64,000 nt of DNA from positions 958,001 through 1,022,000 of the forward strand of contig CM035321.1 of assembly GCA_000497125.2 (NCBI GenBank), read 5' to 3'. The translations under genes were made by a program, and so were the position numbers. Of the stretch, positions 32,559 through 45,466 are shown piece after piece. How positions within the stretch are numbered: the stretch's first letter is position 1; each line of letters starts with the position of its first letter. A model generated the notes under the pieces. That model did no database searches and had not been told where the DNA came from. It saw only the letters and a program-made list of their open reading frames with translations. The stretch comes from Spironucleus salmonicida. Its lineage: Eukaryota > Fornicata > Diplomonadida > Hexamitidae.

Positions 32559-35500
32559 TACATGTTCCTGGGCTGGTACCTCGCGGTTCCTGACTTGGTA
32601 CCTCGCTGCTCCTGGGCTGGTACCTCGCTGCTCCTGGGCTGGTACCTCGCGGTTCCTGACTTGGTACCTCGCTGCTCCTGGGCTGGTACCACGCTGCTCC
32701 TGGGCTGGTACCTCGCTGCTCCTGGGCTGGTACCTCGCTGCTCCTGGGCTGGTACCTCGCTGCTCCTGGGCTGGTACCTCGCTGCTCCTGGGCTGGTACC
32801 ACGCTGCTCCTGGGCTGGTACCACGCGGTTCCTGGGCTGGTACCTCGCTGCTCCTGGGCTGGTACCTCGCTGCTCCTGGGCTGGTACCTCGCTGCTCCTG
32901 GGCTGGTACCTCGCTGCTCCTGGGCTGGTACCTCGCTGCTCCTGGGCTGGTACCACGCTGCTCCTGGGCTGGTACCTCGCTGCTCCTGGGCTGGTACCTC
33001 GCTGCTCCTGGGCTGGTACCTCGCTGCTCCTGGGCTGGTACCTCGCTGCTCCTGGGCTGGTACCACGCGGTTCCTGGGCTGGTACCTCGCTGCTCCTGGG
33101 CTGGTACCTCGCGGTTCCTGACTTGGTACCTCGCTGCTCCTGGGCTGGTACCACGCGGTTCCTGAGTTGGTACCTCGCTGCTCCTGGGCTGGTACCACGC
33201 TGCTCCTGGGCTGGTACCTCGCTGCTCCTGGGCTGGTACCACGCGGTTCCTGGGCTGGTACCTCGCTGCTCCTGGGCTGGTACCACGCTGCTCCTGGGCT
33301 GGTACCTCGCTGCTCCTGGGCTGGTACCACGCGGTTCCTGGGCTGGTACCTCGCTGCTCCTGGGCTGGTACCACGCTGCTCCTGGGCTGGTACCTCGCTG
33401 CTCCTGGGCTGGTACCACGCTGCTCCTGGGCTGGTACCTCGCTGCTCCTGGGCTGGTACCACGCTGCTCCTGGGCTGGTACCTCGCTGCTCCTGGGCTGG
33501 TACCACGCGGTTCCTGGGCTGGTACCACGCTGCTCCTGGGCTGGTACCTCGCTGCTCCTGGGCTGGTACCACGCTGCTCCTGGGCTGGTACCTCGCTGCT
33601 CCTGGGCTGGTACCACGCGGTTCCTGGGCTGGTACCACGCTGCTCCTGGGCTGGTACCTCGCTGCTCCTGGGCTGGTACCACGCTGCTCCTGGGCTGGTA
33701 CCACGCTGCTCCTGGGCTGGTACCTCGCTGCTCCTGGGCTGGTACCTCGCTGCTCCTGGGCTGGTACCACGCTGCTCCTGGGCTGGTACCTCGCTGGTCT
33801 CCTGGGCTGGTACCTCGCTGCTCCTGGGCTGGTACCTCGCGGTTCCTGACTTGGTACCTCGCTGCTCCTGGGCTGGTACCTCGCTGCTCCTGGGCTGGTA
33901 CCACGCGGTTCCTGACTTGGTACCTCGCTGCTCCTGGGCTGGTACCACGCTGCTCCTGGCGGTACTCGCGTCCTGAGCTTGGTACCTCGCTGCTCCTGGG
34001 CTGGTACCACCGTCCTGGCCTCCCTGGGCTGGTACCTGTCGGCTGGTTCCTGGGCTCCTGGTGGTAACCTCGCGGTTCCTGGGCTGGTACCTCGCTGCTC
34101 CTGGGCTGGTACCTCGCTGCTCCTGGCTGGTACCTCGCGGCCTGGCTGGTACCTCGCTGCCTCCTGGGTGGTACCCTCGCTGCTCCTGGGCTGGTACCTC
34201 GCGGTTGCGAGCTGCTCCTGGGCTGGTACCCGCTGCTCCTGGGCTGGTACCTCGCTGCTCCCTCGCTGCTCCTGGGCTGGTACCTCGCTGCTCCTGGGCT
34301 GGTACCTCGCTGCTCCTGGGCTGGTACCCGCGTCTGGCTGGTACCGCTGCTCCTGGGCTGGTACCGCGGTTCCTGGGCTGGTACCACGCGTCCTGGTGTT
34401 CGCTGCTCCTGGGCTGGTGCTGCCTGGCTGGTACCTCGCTGCTCCTGGGCTGGTACCTCGCGGTTCCTGGCTGGTACCTCGCGGTTCCTGAGTTGGTACC
34501 TCGCTGCTCCTGGGCTGGTACCTCGCTGCTCCTGGGCTGGTACCTCGCTGCTCCTGGGCTTGGGTACCACGCGGTTCCTGAGTTGGTACCTCGCTGCTCC
34601 TGGGCTGGTACCTCGCGGTTCCTGACTTGGTACCTCGCTGCTCCTGGGCTGGTACCACGCGGTTCCTGAGTTGGTACCTCGCTGCTCCTGGGCTGGTACC
34701 TCGCGGTTCCTGACTGGTACCTCGCTGCTCCTGAGTTGGTACCACGCGGTTCCTGAGTTGGTACCTCGCTGCTCCTGGGCTGGTACCTCGCGGTTCCTGA
34801 CTTGGTACCTCGCTGCTCCTGGGCTGGTACCACGCGGTTCCTGAGTTGGTACCTCGCTGCTCCTGGGCTGTACCTCGCGGTTCCTGACTTGGTACTCGCT
34901 GCTCCTGGGCTGGTACTCGCTGCTCCTGGCTGGTACCACGCGGTTCCTGAGTTGGTACCTCGCTGCTCCTGGGCTGGTACCACGCTGCTCCTGGGCTGGT
35001 ACCACGCTGCTCCTGGGCTGGTACCTCGCTGCTCCTGGGCTGGTACCTCGCGGTTCCTGGCTGGTACCACGCTGCTCCTGGCTGGTACCTCGCTGCTCCT
35101 GGGCTGGTACCTCGCGGTTCCTGGGCTGGTACCACGCTGCTCCTGGGCTGGTACCTCGCTGCTCCTGGGCTGGTATCCACGCTCGTCCTGGGCTGGTACC
35201 TCGCTGCTCCTGGGCTGTACCCGCGGTTCCTGACTTGGTACCTCGCTGCTCCTGGGCTGGTACCACGCTGCTCCTGGGCTGGTACCACGCTGCTCCTGGG
35301 CTGGTACCTCGCGGTTCCTGGGCTGGTACCTTGCACCACGCTGCTCCTGGGCTGGTACCGCTGCTCCTGGCTGACCACGCGTCCTGGGCTACCTGCTTCC
35401 TGGGCTGGTACCTCGCCCTGCTTCCTGGGCTGGTACCACGCTGCTCCTGGCGCTGCTCCTACCTCGCTGCCCTGCTGGTACCTCGCGCCTGGGTACCTCG

Positions 35501-38500
35501 CTGCTCCTGGGCTGGCTGCTCCTGGCTGGTACCACGCTGCTCCTGCCTCGCTGCTCCTGGGCTGGTACCACGCTGCTCCTGGGCTGGTAACCTTCGCGGT
35601 TCCTGGGCTTGGTACCCGCTGCTCCTGGGCTGGTACCACGCTGCTCCTGGCTGGTACCGGTTCCTGGGTACCTCGCTGCTCCTGGCTACGCTGCTCCTGG
35701 GCTGGTACCTCGCGGTTCCTGACTTGGTACTCGCTGCTCCTGGCTGGTACCTCGCTGCTCTGGGCTGGTACCACGCGGTTCCTGAGTTGGTACTGCCCTG
35801 GGCTGGTACCGCTGCTCCTGGGCTGTACCACGACCTCCTGCTGGCTGCTCCTGGGTACTTCCTGAGTTGGTACCTCGCTGGGCTCCTGGCACCTCGCGGT
35901 TCCTGGTACCTCGCTGCTCCTGCTGGTACCACGCTGCTCCTGGGGTACCTCCTGCTCTGGGCTACCTCGCGGTTCCTGAGTTGGTACCTCGCTGCTCCTG
36001 GGCTGGTACCGCTGCCCTGGGCTGGTACCTCGCTGCTCCTGGGCTGGTACCTCGCGGTACCACGCTGCTCCTGGGCTGGTACCTCGCTGCTCCTGGGCTG
36101 GTACCTCGCTGCTCCTGGCTGGTACCACGCTGGGGCTGGTACCTCGGTTCCTGCTGGTACCACCTCGCTGCTCCTGGGCTGGTACCGCTGCTCTGGGCTG
36201 GTACTCGCTGCTCCTGGGCTGTACCTCGCTGCTCCTGGGCTGGTACTCGCGGTTCCTGGGCTGGTACCACCGCTGCCTGGGCTGGTACCTCGCGGTTCCT
36301 GATTGGTACCTCGCCTGCTCCTGGGCTGGTACTCGCTGCTTCCTGGGCTGGTACCTCGCGGTTCTGGGCTGGTACCCACGCTGCTCCTGGGCTGAGTACC
36401 TCGCTGCTCCTGGGCTGGTACCTTACGCGGTTCCTGACTTGGTACACGCGTTCCTGAGTTGGTACCTCGTGCTCCTGGGCTGGTACCTCGCGGTTCCTTG
36501 CTTGGTACCTCGCTGCTCCTGGGCTGGTACCACGCGGTTCCTGAGTTGGTACCTCGCTGCTCCTGGGCTGGTACCTCGCGGTTCTGACTTGGTACCTCGC
36601 TGCTCCAGTGGTACCACGCGGTTCCTGAGTTGGTACCTCGCTGCTCCTGGGCTCTGGTACCTCGCGGTTCCTGACTTGGTACCCGTGCTCCTGGGCTGGT
36701 ACCACGCGGTTCTGGTTGGTACCTGCTGCCCTGGGCTGGTACCTCGCGGTTCCTGACTTGGTACCTGCTGCTCCTGGGTGACCTCGCTGCTCCTGGGCTG
36801 GTACCACGCGGTTCCTGAGTTGGTACCTCCGCTGCTCCTGGGCTGGTACCATCGCTGGTCTCCTGGCTTGGTACCACGCTGCTCCTGGGCTGGTACCTCG
36901 CTGCTCCTGGGCTGGTACCTCGCGGTTCCTGACTTGGTACCTCGCTGCTCCCTGGGCTGGTACCATCGCTGCTCCTGGGCTGGTACCTCGCTGCTCCTGG
37001 GCTGGTACCTCGCTGCTCCTGGGCTGGTACCCGCTGCTCCTGGGCTGGTACCACGCTGCTCCTGGGCTGGTACCTCGCTGTCCTGGGGCTGGTACCTCGC
37101 TGCTCCTGGGCTGGTACCACGGTCCTGCTGGACCTCGCTGCCTGGGCTGGTACCACGCTGCTTCCTGGGCTGGTACCCGCTGCTCCTGGCTGGACCTCGC
37201 GGTTCCTGGCTGGTACCCCGCTCCTGGGCTGGTACCACGCTGCTCCTGGGCTGGTACCACGCTGCTCCTGGGCTGGTACCACGCTGCTCCTGGGCTGGTA
37301 CCTCGCTGCTCCTGGGCTGGTACCTCGCGGTTCCTGGCTGGACCAGCTTCCTGGCTGGTACCTCGCTGCTCCTGGGCTGGTACCACGCTGCTCCTGGGCT
37401 GGTACCCGCTGCTCCTGGGCTGGTACCTCGCTGTCCTGGGCTGGGTACCACCGCTGCTCCTGGGATGGTACCTCGCTGCTCCTGGGGCTGGTTACCACGC
37501 TGCTCCTGGGTGGTACCGCTGCTCCTGGTGGTACCACGCTGCTCCTGGGCTGGTACCTCGCGGTTCCTGGCTGGTACCTCGCTGCTCCTGGGCTGGTACC
37601 ACCGCTGCTCCTGGGCTGGTACCTCGCGGTTCCTGACTTGGTACCTCGCTGCTCCTGGGCTGGTACCACGCTGCTTCCTGGGCTGTACCTCGCGGTTCCT
37701 GACTTGGTACCTCGCGCTCCTGGGTGGTACCTCGCTGCTCTGGGCTGGTACCACGCGGTTCCTGAGTTGGTACCTCGCTGCTCCTGGGCTGGTACCACGC
37801 TGCTCCTGGGCTGGTACCTCGCTGCTCCTGGGCTGGTACCACGCGGTTCCTGGGCTGGTACCTCGCGGTTCCTGACTTGGTACCTCGCTGCTCCTGGGCT
37901 GGTACCACGCGGTTCCTGAGTTGGTACCTCGCTGCTCCTGGGCTGGTACCACGCTGCTCCTGGGCTGGTACCTCGCTGCTCCTGGGCTGGTACCTCGCGG
38001 TTCCTGGGCTGGTACCACGCTGCTCCTGGGGCTGGTACCTCGCTGCTCCTGGGCTGGTACCACGCTGCTCCTGGGCTGGTACCTCGCTGCTCCTGGGCTG
38101 GTACCTCGCGGTTCCTGAGTTGGTACCTCGCTGCTCCTGGGCTGGTACCACGCTGCTCCTGGGCTGGTACCTCGCTGCTCCTGGGCTGGTACCTCGCGGT
38201 TCCTGGGCTGGTACCACGCTGCTCCTGGGCTGGTACCTCGCTGCTCCTGGGCTGGTACCTCGCTGCTCCTGGGCTGGTACCACGCTGCTCCTGGGCTGGT
38301 ACCTCGCGGTTCCTGACTTGGTACCTCGCTGCTCCTGGGCTGGTACCTCGCTGCTCCTGGGCTGGTACCTCGCTGCTCCTGGGCTGGTACCTCGCTGCTC
38401 CTGGGCTGGTACCTCGCTGCTCCTGGGCTGGTACCTCGCGGTTCCTGGGCTGGTACCACGCTGCTCCTGGGCTGGTACCTCGCGGTTCCTGACTTGGTAC

Positions 38501-41500
38501 CACGCTGCTCCTGGGCTGGTACCTCGCTGCTCCTGGGCTGGTACCTCGCGGTTCCTGGGCTGGTACCACGCTGCTCCTGGGCTGGTACCTCGCTGCTCCT
38601 GGGCTGGTACCTCGCTGCTCCTGGGCTGGTACCACGCTGCTCCTGGGCTGGTACCTCGCTGCTCCTGGGCTGGTACCTCGCGGTTCCTGACTTGGTACCT
38701 CGCTGCTCCTGGGCTGGTACCACGCGGTTCCTGAGTTGGTACCTCGCTGCTCCTGGGCTGGTACCACGCTGCTCCTGGGCTGGTACCTCGCTGCTCCTGG
38801 GCTGGTACCTCGCGGTTCCTGACTTGGTACCTCGCTGCTCCTGGGCTGGTACCACGCGGTTCCTGAGTTGGTACCTCGCTGCTCCTGGGCTGGTACCTCG
38901 CGGTTCCTGGGCTGGTACCACGCTGCTCCTGGGCTGGTACCTCGCTGCTCCTGGGCTGGTACCTCGCTGCTCCTGGGCTGGTACCACGCGGTTCCTGGGC
39001 TGGTACCACGCTGCTCCTGGGCTGGTACCTCGCGGTTCCTGACTTGGTACCACGCTGCTCCTGGGCTGGTACCTCGCTGCTCCTGGGCTGGTACCTCGCG
39101 GTTCCTGGGCTGGTACCACGCTGCTCCTGGGCTGGTACCTCGCTGCTCCTGGGCTGGTACCTCGCTGCTCCTGGGCTGGTACCACGCGGTTCCTGGGCTG
39201 GTACCACGCTGCTCCTGGGCTGGTACCACGCGGTTCCTGGGCTGGTACCTCGCGGTTCCTGAGTTGGTACCTCGCTGCTCCTGGGCTGGTACCTCGCTGC
39301 TCCTGGGCTGGTACCTCGCTGCTCCTGGGCTGGTACCTCGCGGTTCCTGACTTGGTACCACGCGGTTCCTGAGTTGGTACCTCGCTGCTCCTGGGCTGGT
39401 ACCTCGCGGTTCCTGACTTGGTACCTCGCTGCTCCTGGGCTGGTACCACGCGGTTCCTGAGTTGGTACCTCGCTGCTCCTGGGCTGGTACCTCGCGGTTC
39501 CTGACTTGGTACCTCGCTGCTCCTGAGTTGGTACCACGCGGTTCCTGAGTTGGTACCTCGCTGCTCCTGGGCTGGTACCTCGCGGTTCCTGACTTGGTAC
39601 CTCGCTGCTCCTGGGCTGGTACCACGCGGTTCCTGAGTTGGTACCTCGCTGCTCCTGGGCTGGTACCTCGCGGTTCCTGACTTGGTACCTCGCTGCTCCT
39701 GGGCTGGTACCTCGCTGCTCCTGGGCTGGTACCACGCGGTTCCTGAGTTGGTACCTCGCTGCTCCTGGGCTGGTACCACGCTGCTCCTGGGCTGGTACCA
39801 CGCTGCTCCTGGGCTGGTACCTCGCTGCTCCTGGGCTGGTACCTCGCGGTTCCTGACTTGGTACCTCGCTGCTCCTGGGCTGGTACCACGCTGCTCCTGG
39901 GCTGGTACCACGCGGTTCCTGGGCTGGTACCACGCGGTTCCTGAGTTGGTACCTCGCTGCTCCTGGGCTGGTACCACGCGGTTCCTGAGTTGGTACCTCG
40001 CTGCTCCTGGGCTGGTACCACGCGGTTCCTGAGTTGGTACCACGCGGTTCCTGAGTTGGTACCTCGCTGCTCCTGGGCTGGTACCACGCGGTTCCTGACT
40101 TGGTACCTCGCTGCTCCTGAGTTGGTACCACGCGGTTCCTGAGTTGGTACCTCGCTGCTCCTGGGCTGGTACCACGCGGTTCCTGAGTTGGTACCTCGCT
40201 GCTCCTGGGCTGGTACCTCGCGGTTCCTGACTTGGTACCTCGCTGCTCCTGAGTTGGTACCACGCGGTTCCTGAGTTGGTACCTCGCTGCTCCTGGGCTG
40301 GTACCTCGCGGTTCCTGACTTGGTACCTCGCTGCTCCTGGGCTGGTACCTCGCTGCTCCTGGGCTGGTACCACGCGGTTCCTGAGTTGGTACCTCGCTGC
40401 TCCTGGGCTGGTACCACGCTGCTCCTGGGCTGGTACCTCGCGGTTCCTGGGCTGGTACCACGCTGCTCCTGGGCTGGTACCTCGCTGCTCCTGGGCTGGT
40501 ACCTCGCGGTTCCTGACTTGGTACCACGCTGCTCCTGGGCTGGTACCTCGCTGCTCCTGGGCTGGTACCTCGCGGTTCCTGGGCTGGTACCACGCTGCTC
40601 CTGGGCTGGTACCTCGCTGCTCCTGGGCTGGTACCTCGCGGTTCCTGACTTGGTACCTCGCTGCTCCTGGGCTGGTACCTCGCTGCTCCTGGGCTGGTAC
40701 CACGCGGTTCCTGACTTGGTACCTCGCTGCTCCTGGGCTGGTACCACGCTGCTCCTGGGCTGGTACCACGCTGCTCCTGGGCTGGTACCTCGCGGTTCCT
40801 GGGCTGGTACCACGCTGCTCCTGGGCTGGTACCACGCTGCTCCTGGGCTGGTACCACGCTGCTCCTGGGCTGGTACCACGCTGCTCCTGGGCTGGTACCT
40901 CGCGGTTCCTGGGCTGGTACCACGCTGCTCCTGGGCTGGTACCTCGCTGCTCCTGGGCTGGTACCACGCTGCTCCTGGGCTGGTACCTCGCTGCTCCTGG
41001 GCTGGTACCTCGCGGTTCCTGACTTGGTACCTCGCTGCTCCTGGGCTGGTACCACGCTGCTCCTGGGCTGGTACCACGCTGCTCCTGGGATGGTACCTCG
41101 CTGCTCCTGGGCTGGTACCACGCTGCTCCTGGGCTGGTACCTCGCGGTTCCTGGGCTGGTACCACGCTGCTCCTGGGCTGGTACCACGCTGCTCCTGGGC
41201 TGGTACCTCGCGGTTCCTGACTTGGTACCTCGCTGCTCCTGGGCTGGTACCTCGCTGCTCCTGGGCTGGTACCACGCGGTTCCTGAGTTGGTACCTCGCT
41301 GCTCCTGGGCTGGTACCACGCTGCTCCTGGGCTGGTACCTCGCTGCTCCTGGGCTGGTACCACGCGGTTCCTGGGCTGGTACCTCGCGGTTCCTGACTTG
41401 GTACCTCGCTGCTCCTGGGCTGGTACCTCGCTGCTCCTGGGCTGGTACCACGCGGTTCCTGACTTGGTACCTCGCGGTTCCTGGGCTGGTACCTCGCTGC

Positions 41501-44292
41501 TCCTGGGCTGGTACCACGCGGTTCCTGACTTGGTACCTCGCTGCTCCTGGGCTGGTACCTCGCTGCTCCTGGGCTGGTACCACGCTGCTCCTGGGCTGGT
41601 ACCTCGCTGCTCCTGGGCTGGTACCTCGCGGTTCCTGGGCTGGTACCACGCTGCTCCTGGGCTGGTACCTCGCTGCTCCTGGGCTGGTACCTCGCGGTTC
41701 CTGACTTGGTACCTCGCTGCTCCTGGGCTGGTACCTCGCTGCTCCTGGGCTGGTACCTCGCGGTTCCTGGGCTGGTACCACGCTGCTCCTGGGCTGGTAC
41801 CTCGCTGCTCCTGGGCTGGTACCTCGCGGTTCCTGACTTGGTACCTCGCTGCTCCTGGGCTGGTACCTCGCTGCTCCTGGGCTGGTACCACGCGGTTCCT
41901 GACTTGGTACCTCGCTGCTCCTGGGCTGGTACCTCGCGGTTCCTGACTTGGTACCTCGCTGCTCCTGGGCTGGTACCTCGCTGCTCCTGGGCTGGTACCT
42001 CGCTGCTCCTGGGCTGGTACCACGCTGCTCCTGGGCTGGTACCTCGCGGTTCCTGACTTGGTACCTCGCTGCTCCTGGGCTGGTACCTCGCTGCTCCTGG
42101 GCTGGTACCACGCTGCTCCTGGGCTGGTACCACGCGGTTCCTGGGCTGGTACCTCGCGGTTCCTGACTTGGTACCTCGCTGCTCCTGGGCTGGTACCTCG
42201 CTGCTCCTGGGCTGGTACCACGCTGCTCCTGGGCTGGTACCTCGCTGCTCCTGGGCTGGTACCTCGCTGCTCCTGGGCTGGTACCTCGCTGCTCCTGGGC
42301 TGGTACCACGCTGCTCCTGGGCTGGTACCTCGCGGTTCCTGACTTGGTACCTCGCTGCTCCTGGGCTGGTACCACGCTGCTCCTGGGCTGGTACCTCGCT
42401 GCTCCTGACTTGGTACCACGCTGCTCCTGGGCTGGTACCTCGCTGCTCCTGGGCTGGTACCACGCTGCTCCTGGGCTGGTACCTCGCTGCTCCTGGGCTG
42501 GTACCTCGCTGCTCCTGGGCTGGTACCTCGCTGCTCCTGGGCTGGTACCACGCTGCTCCTGGGCTGGTACCACGCTGCTCCTGGGCTGGTACCACGCTGC
42601 TCCTGGGCTGGTACCACGCTGCTCCTGGGCTGGTACCTCGCTGCTCCTGGGCTGGTACCACGCTGCTCCTGGGCTGGTACCTCGCTGCTCCTGGGCTGGT
42701 ACCACGCTGCTCCTGGGCTGGTACCACGCTGCTCCTGGGCTGGTACCACGCTGCTCCTGGGCTGGTACCTCGCTGCTCCTGGGCTGGTACCTCGCGGTTC
42801 CTGACTTGGTACCTCGCTGCTCCTGGGCTGGTACCACGCTGCTCCTGGGCTGGTACCTCGCTGCTCCTGGGCTGGTACCTCGCGGTTCCTGACTTGGTAC
42901 CTCGCTGCTCCTGGGCTGGTACCACGCGGTTCCTGGGCTGGTACCTCGCGGTTCCTGGGCTGGTACCACGCTGCTCCTGGGCTGGTACCACGCGGTTCCT
43001 GGGCTGGTACCTCGCGGTTCCTGACTTGGTACCTCGCTGCTCCTGGGCTGGTACCACGCGGTTCCTGGGCTGGTACCTCGCGGTTCCTGACTTGGTACCT
43101 CGCTGCTCCTGGGCTGGTACCTCGCGGTTCCTGACTTGGTACCTCGCTGCTCCTGGGCTGGTACCACGCTGCTCCTGGGCTGGTACCTCGCTGCTCCTGG
43201 GCTGGTACCTCGCGGTTCCTGACTTGGTACCTCGCTGCTCCTGGGCTGGTACCTCGCTGCTCCTGGGCTGGTACCACGCTGCTCCTGGGCTGGTACCTCG
43301 CTGCTCCTGGGCTGGTACCACGCTGCTCCTGGGCTGGTACCTCGCTGCTCCTGACTTGGTACCTCGCTGCTCCTGGGCTGGTACCTCGCTGCTCCTGGGC
43401 TGGTACCTCGCGGTTCCTGACTTGGTACCTCGCTGCTCCTGGGCTGGTACCTCGTGGTTCCTGACTTGGTACCACGCTGCTCCTGGGCTGGTACCTCGCT
43501 GCTCCTGGGCTGGTACCACGCTGCTCCTGGGCTGGTACCACGCTGCTCCTGGGCTGGTACCTCGCTGCTCCTGGGCTGGTACCTCGCTGCTCCTGGGCTG
43601 GTACCTCGCGGTTCCTGGGCTGGTACCACGCTGCTCCTGGGCTGGTACCTCGCTGCTCCTGGGCTGGTACCTCGCGGTTCCTGACTTGGTACCTCGCTGC
43701 TCCTGGGCTGGTACCACGCGGTTCCTGGGCTGGTACCTCGCGGTTCCTGACTTGGTACCTCGCTGCTCCTGGGCTGGTACCTCGCTGCTCCTGGGCTGGT
43801 ACCACGCTGCTCCTGGGCTGGTACCTCGCTGCTCCTGGGCTGGTACCACGCTGCTCCTGGGCTGGTACCTCGCGGTTCCTGGGCTGGTACCTCGCGGTTC
43901 CTGACTTGGTACCTCGCTGCTCCTGGGCTGGTACCACGCTGCTCCTGGGCTGGTACCTCGCGGTTCCTGGGCTGGTACCACGCTGCTCCTGGGCTGGTAC
44001 CACGCTGCTCCTGGGCTGGTACCACGCTGCTCCTGGGCTGGTACCTCGCGGTTCCTGACTTGGTACCTCGCTGCTCCTGGGCTGGTACCTCGCGGTTCCT
44101 GGGCTGGTACCACGCTGCTCCTGGGCTGGTACCACGCGGTTCCTGGGCTGGTACCACGCTGCTCCTGGGCTGGTACCTCGCGGTTCCTGGGCTGGTACCA
44201 CGCTGCTCCTGGGCTGGTACCTCGCGGTTCCTGGGCTGGTACCACGCGGTTCCTGGGCTGGTACCACGCGGTTCCTGAGTTGGTACCTCGCT
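32559..44292. repeat. GC-rich 22-bp tandem array, about 530 copies
   Basis: The unit begins GGTACC, then T or A, CGC, then TGC or GGT, then TCCTG, then GGCT, ACTT or AGTT. The variants differ only at these sites and are mixed without obvious long-range order. Every intact unit carries the palindrome GGTACC. Because 22 is not a multiple of three, three units (66 bp) cycle through all frames; on the minus strand no unit variant contains a stop in any frame, and on the plus strand TGA appears only in the ACTT/AGTT variants. The long ORFs here are therefore a by-product. The array is sharply bounded by AT-rich DNA on both sides. Confidence 0.97.
33790..37760. other. Indel-dense block inside the 22-bp array
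   Basis: Within this stretch the 22-bp units show frequent single-base and short deletions or insertions (units of 12-24 bp), while the array before it (from 32,559) and after about 38,050 is almost purely 22-bp with substitutions only. One further extra G is at about 38,030. The change in pattern is abrupt. A low-quality consensus, for example from long reads without correction, is the simplest reading; a locally decayed older part of the array is the alternative. Confidence 0.85.
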
Positions 44293-45113
44293 GTTTATTA
44301 TAACTTACAATGATATTAAAGACCCTCAATTAGCAAATTTACTTCTTAGTTTAGTAATAAATCGTATAGTACGAGATAAACAAAATTTAGATCCATTTGA
44401 TGGTTTAAACAATTAACCTTATACTTAGTTTTAACTAATAGTTAATATAGTACATACATAAATATTATTGTATAGTAATTAAATACATTATATCCTTTAC
44501 AAGATTCAGAATGTGATAAATATAATATTAAGATTATTTGCTACAATCACTATATAGTTTATAATAATTTTATAAGCTTACATCGATGATAGTAATAGAT
44601 TATAATAATAATTGAATGTAAAACTAGTTGAAATAATTATACAATCTTGTTAAATAATTGATAAATAAATATTTGTAAACCCTTCTATTTTGATTCATTT
44701 CTCATAAGCTAAATCTCATTTATATAATACCGTTTATATATCAATTTAAAAAGATTAATCATAACAAAATAGAGGTAAATTTCAAATCCGTAGTCTGAAT
44801 TGGGTTATCAACAAATCTAATAATAGAAGTTGATTGAGGAATTTAACTGAAGATCCTGTCAAGTCAGATTTCAATAATTTTTTCTGGTCCCAACTTAGAT
44901 TACTCCTCTCGAGTGCTCAGACCTCAGACCTTCCCCTGAACATAAAGCTCAGAATCCTCATCCGGATGAAATTAATTTAAGGAGTGAAAAAATAATCAAT
45001 TTTAATAATAGCAGTAACAATATATAATAATTGAAACTCCTTTATAAATCATATCTATCTATTAGTAATTTTCAATTATTGCTAATATAAATTTATATAT
45101 GAAAATATTAGTA
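44293..45113. other. AT-rich region after the array
   Basis: About 820 bp with no recognised gene. Immediately after the last repeat the + strand reads ITYNDIKDPQLANLLLSLVI in one frame, which looks like protein and could be the remnant of a gene that met the array, but it fades into AT-rich sequence. A short GC-richer patch at about 44,880-44,970 has no clear identity. Confidence 0.5.
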
Positions 45114-45377
45114 TCATTCAAGCTTGATCAAACCAGCTTTTTAGGCAAGTAAATTGAAGGCAGCATCAGAGTTACCAGCTTTCCTGACTGGGCCAGAAAT
45201 TGCAAATGCTACAGTATTGCTCTTATATTTACAATCATCATTAAGTTGAGCGATGTTGATTTAAATAGAGTTATGATCCTTAGGCCCAATGATATTATTG
45301 GTAGCAGAACATTTTCTAGGGATAAAGTTATCAACCATCATACCTTCAGCGTTAGTCATACCAATTTCGGAGCTCAT
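45114..45377 (-). CDS. RPS21: Small-subunit ribosomal protein eS21
   Basis: The gene encodes 87 residues, matching the usual 81-87. The family hallmark [20 protein letters not shown] is present near the N-terminus, followed by INIAQLNDD and the C-terminal [19 protein letters not shown] with LAQKAGLIK. eS21 is a eukaryote-specific protein on the solvent side of the 40S subunit. Two TAA codons read as Gln, both at positions compatible with the family (DHxSIQ and LAxKAG). Confidence 0.96.
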
Positions 45378-45466
45378 TATTGGCGCAGGGAGTGGAAATT
45401 AAAATTAAAATGTAATTAAAATATATATATTATATTTATCTTAATAATTGTTCTTTCAAATCAATA

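Noticed and set aside
32521-44278. Dozens of long ORFs inside the 22-bp array on both strands
   Set aside because: Any frame through a stop-free 22-mer is open; the + strand ones end only at the TGA-containing variants. Not evidence of coding.
32559-44292. CRISPR array
   Set aside because: Units are contiguous 22-mers without unique spacers, in a eukaryotic context.
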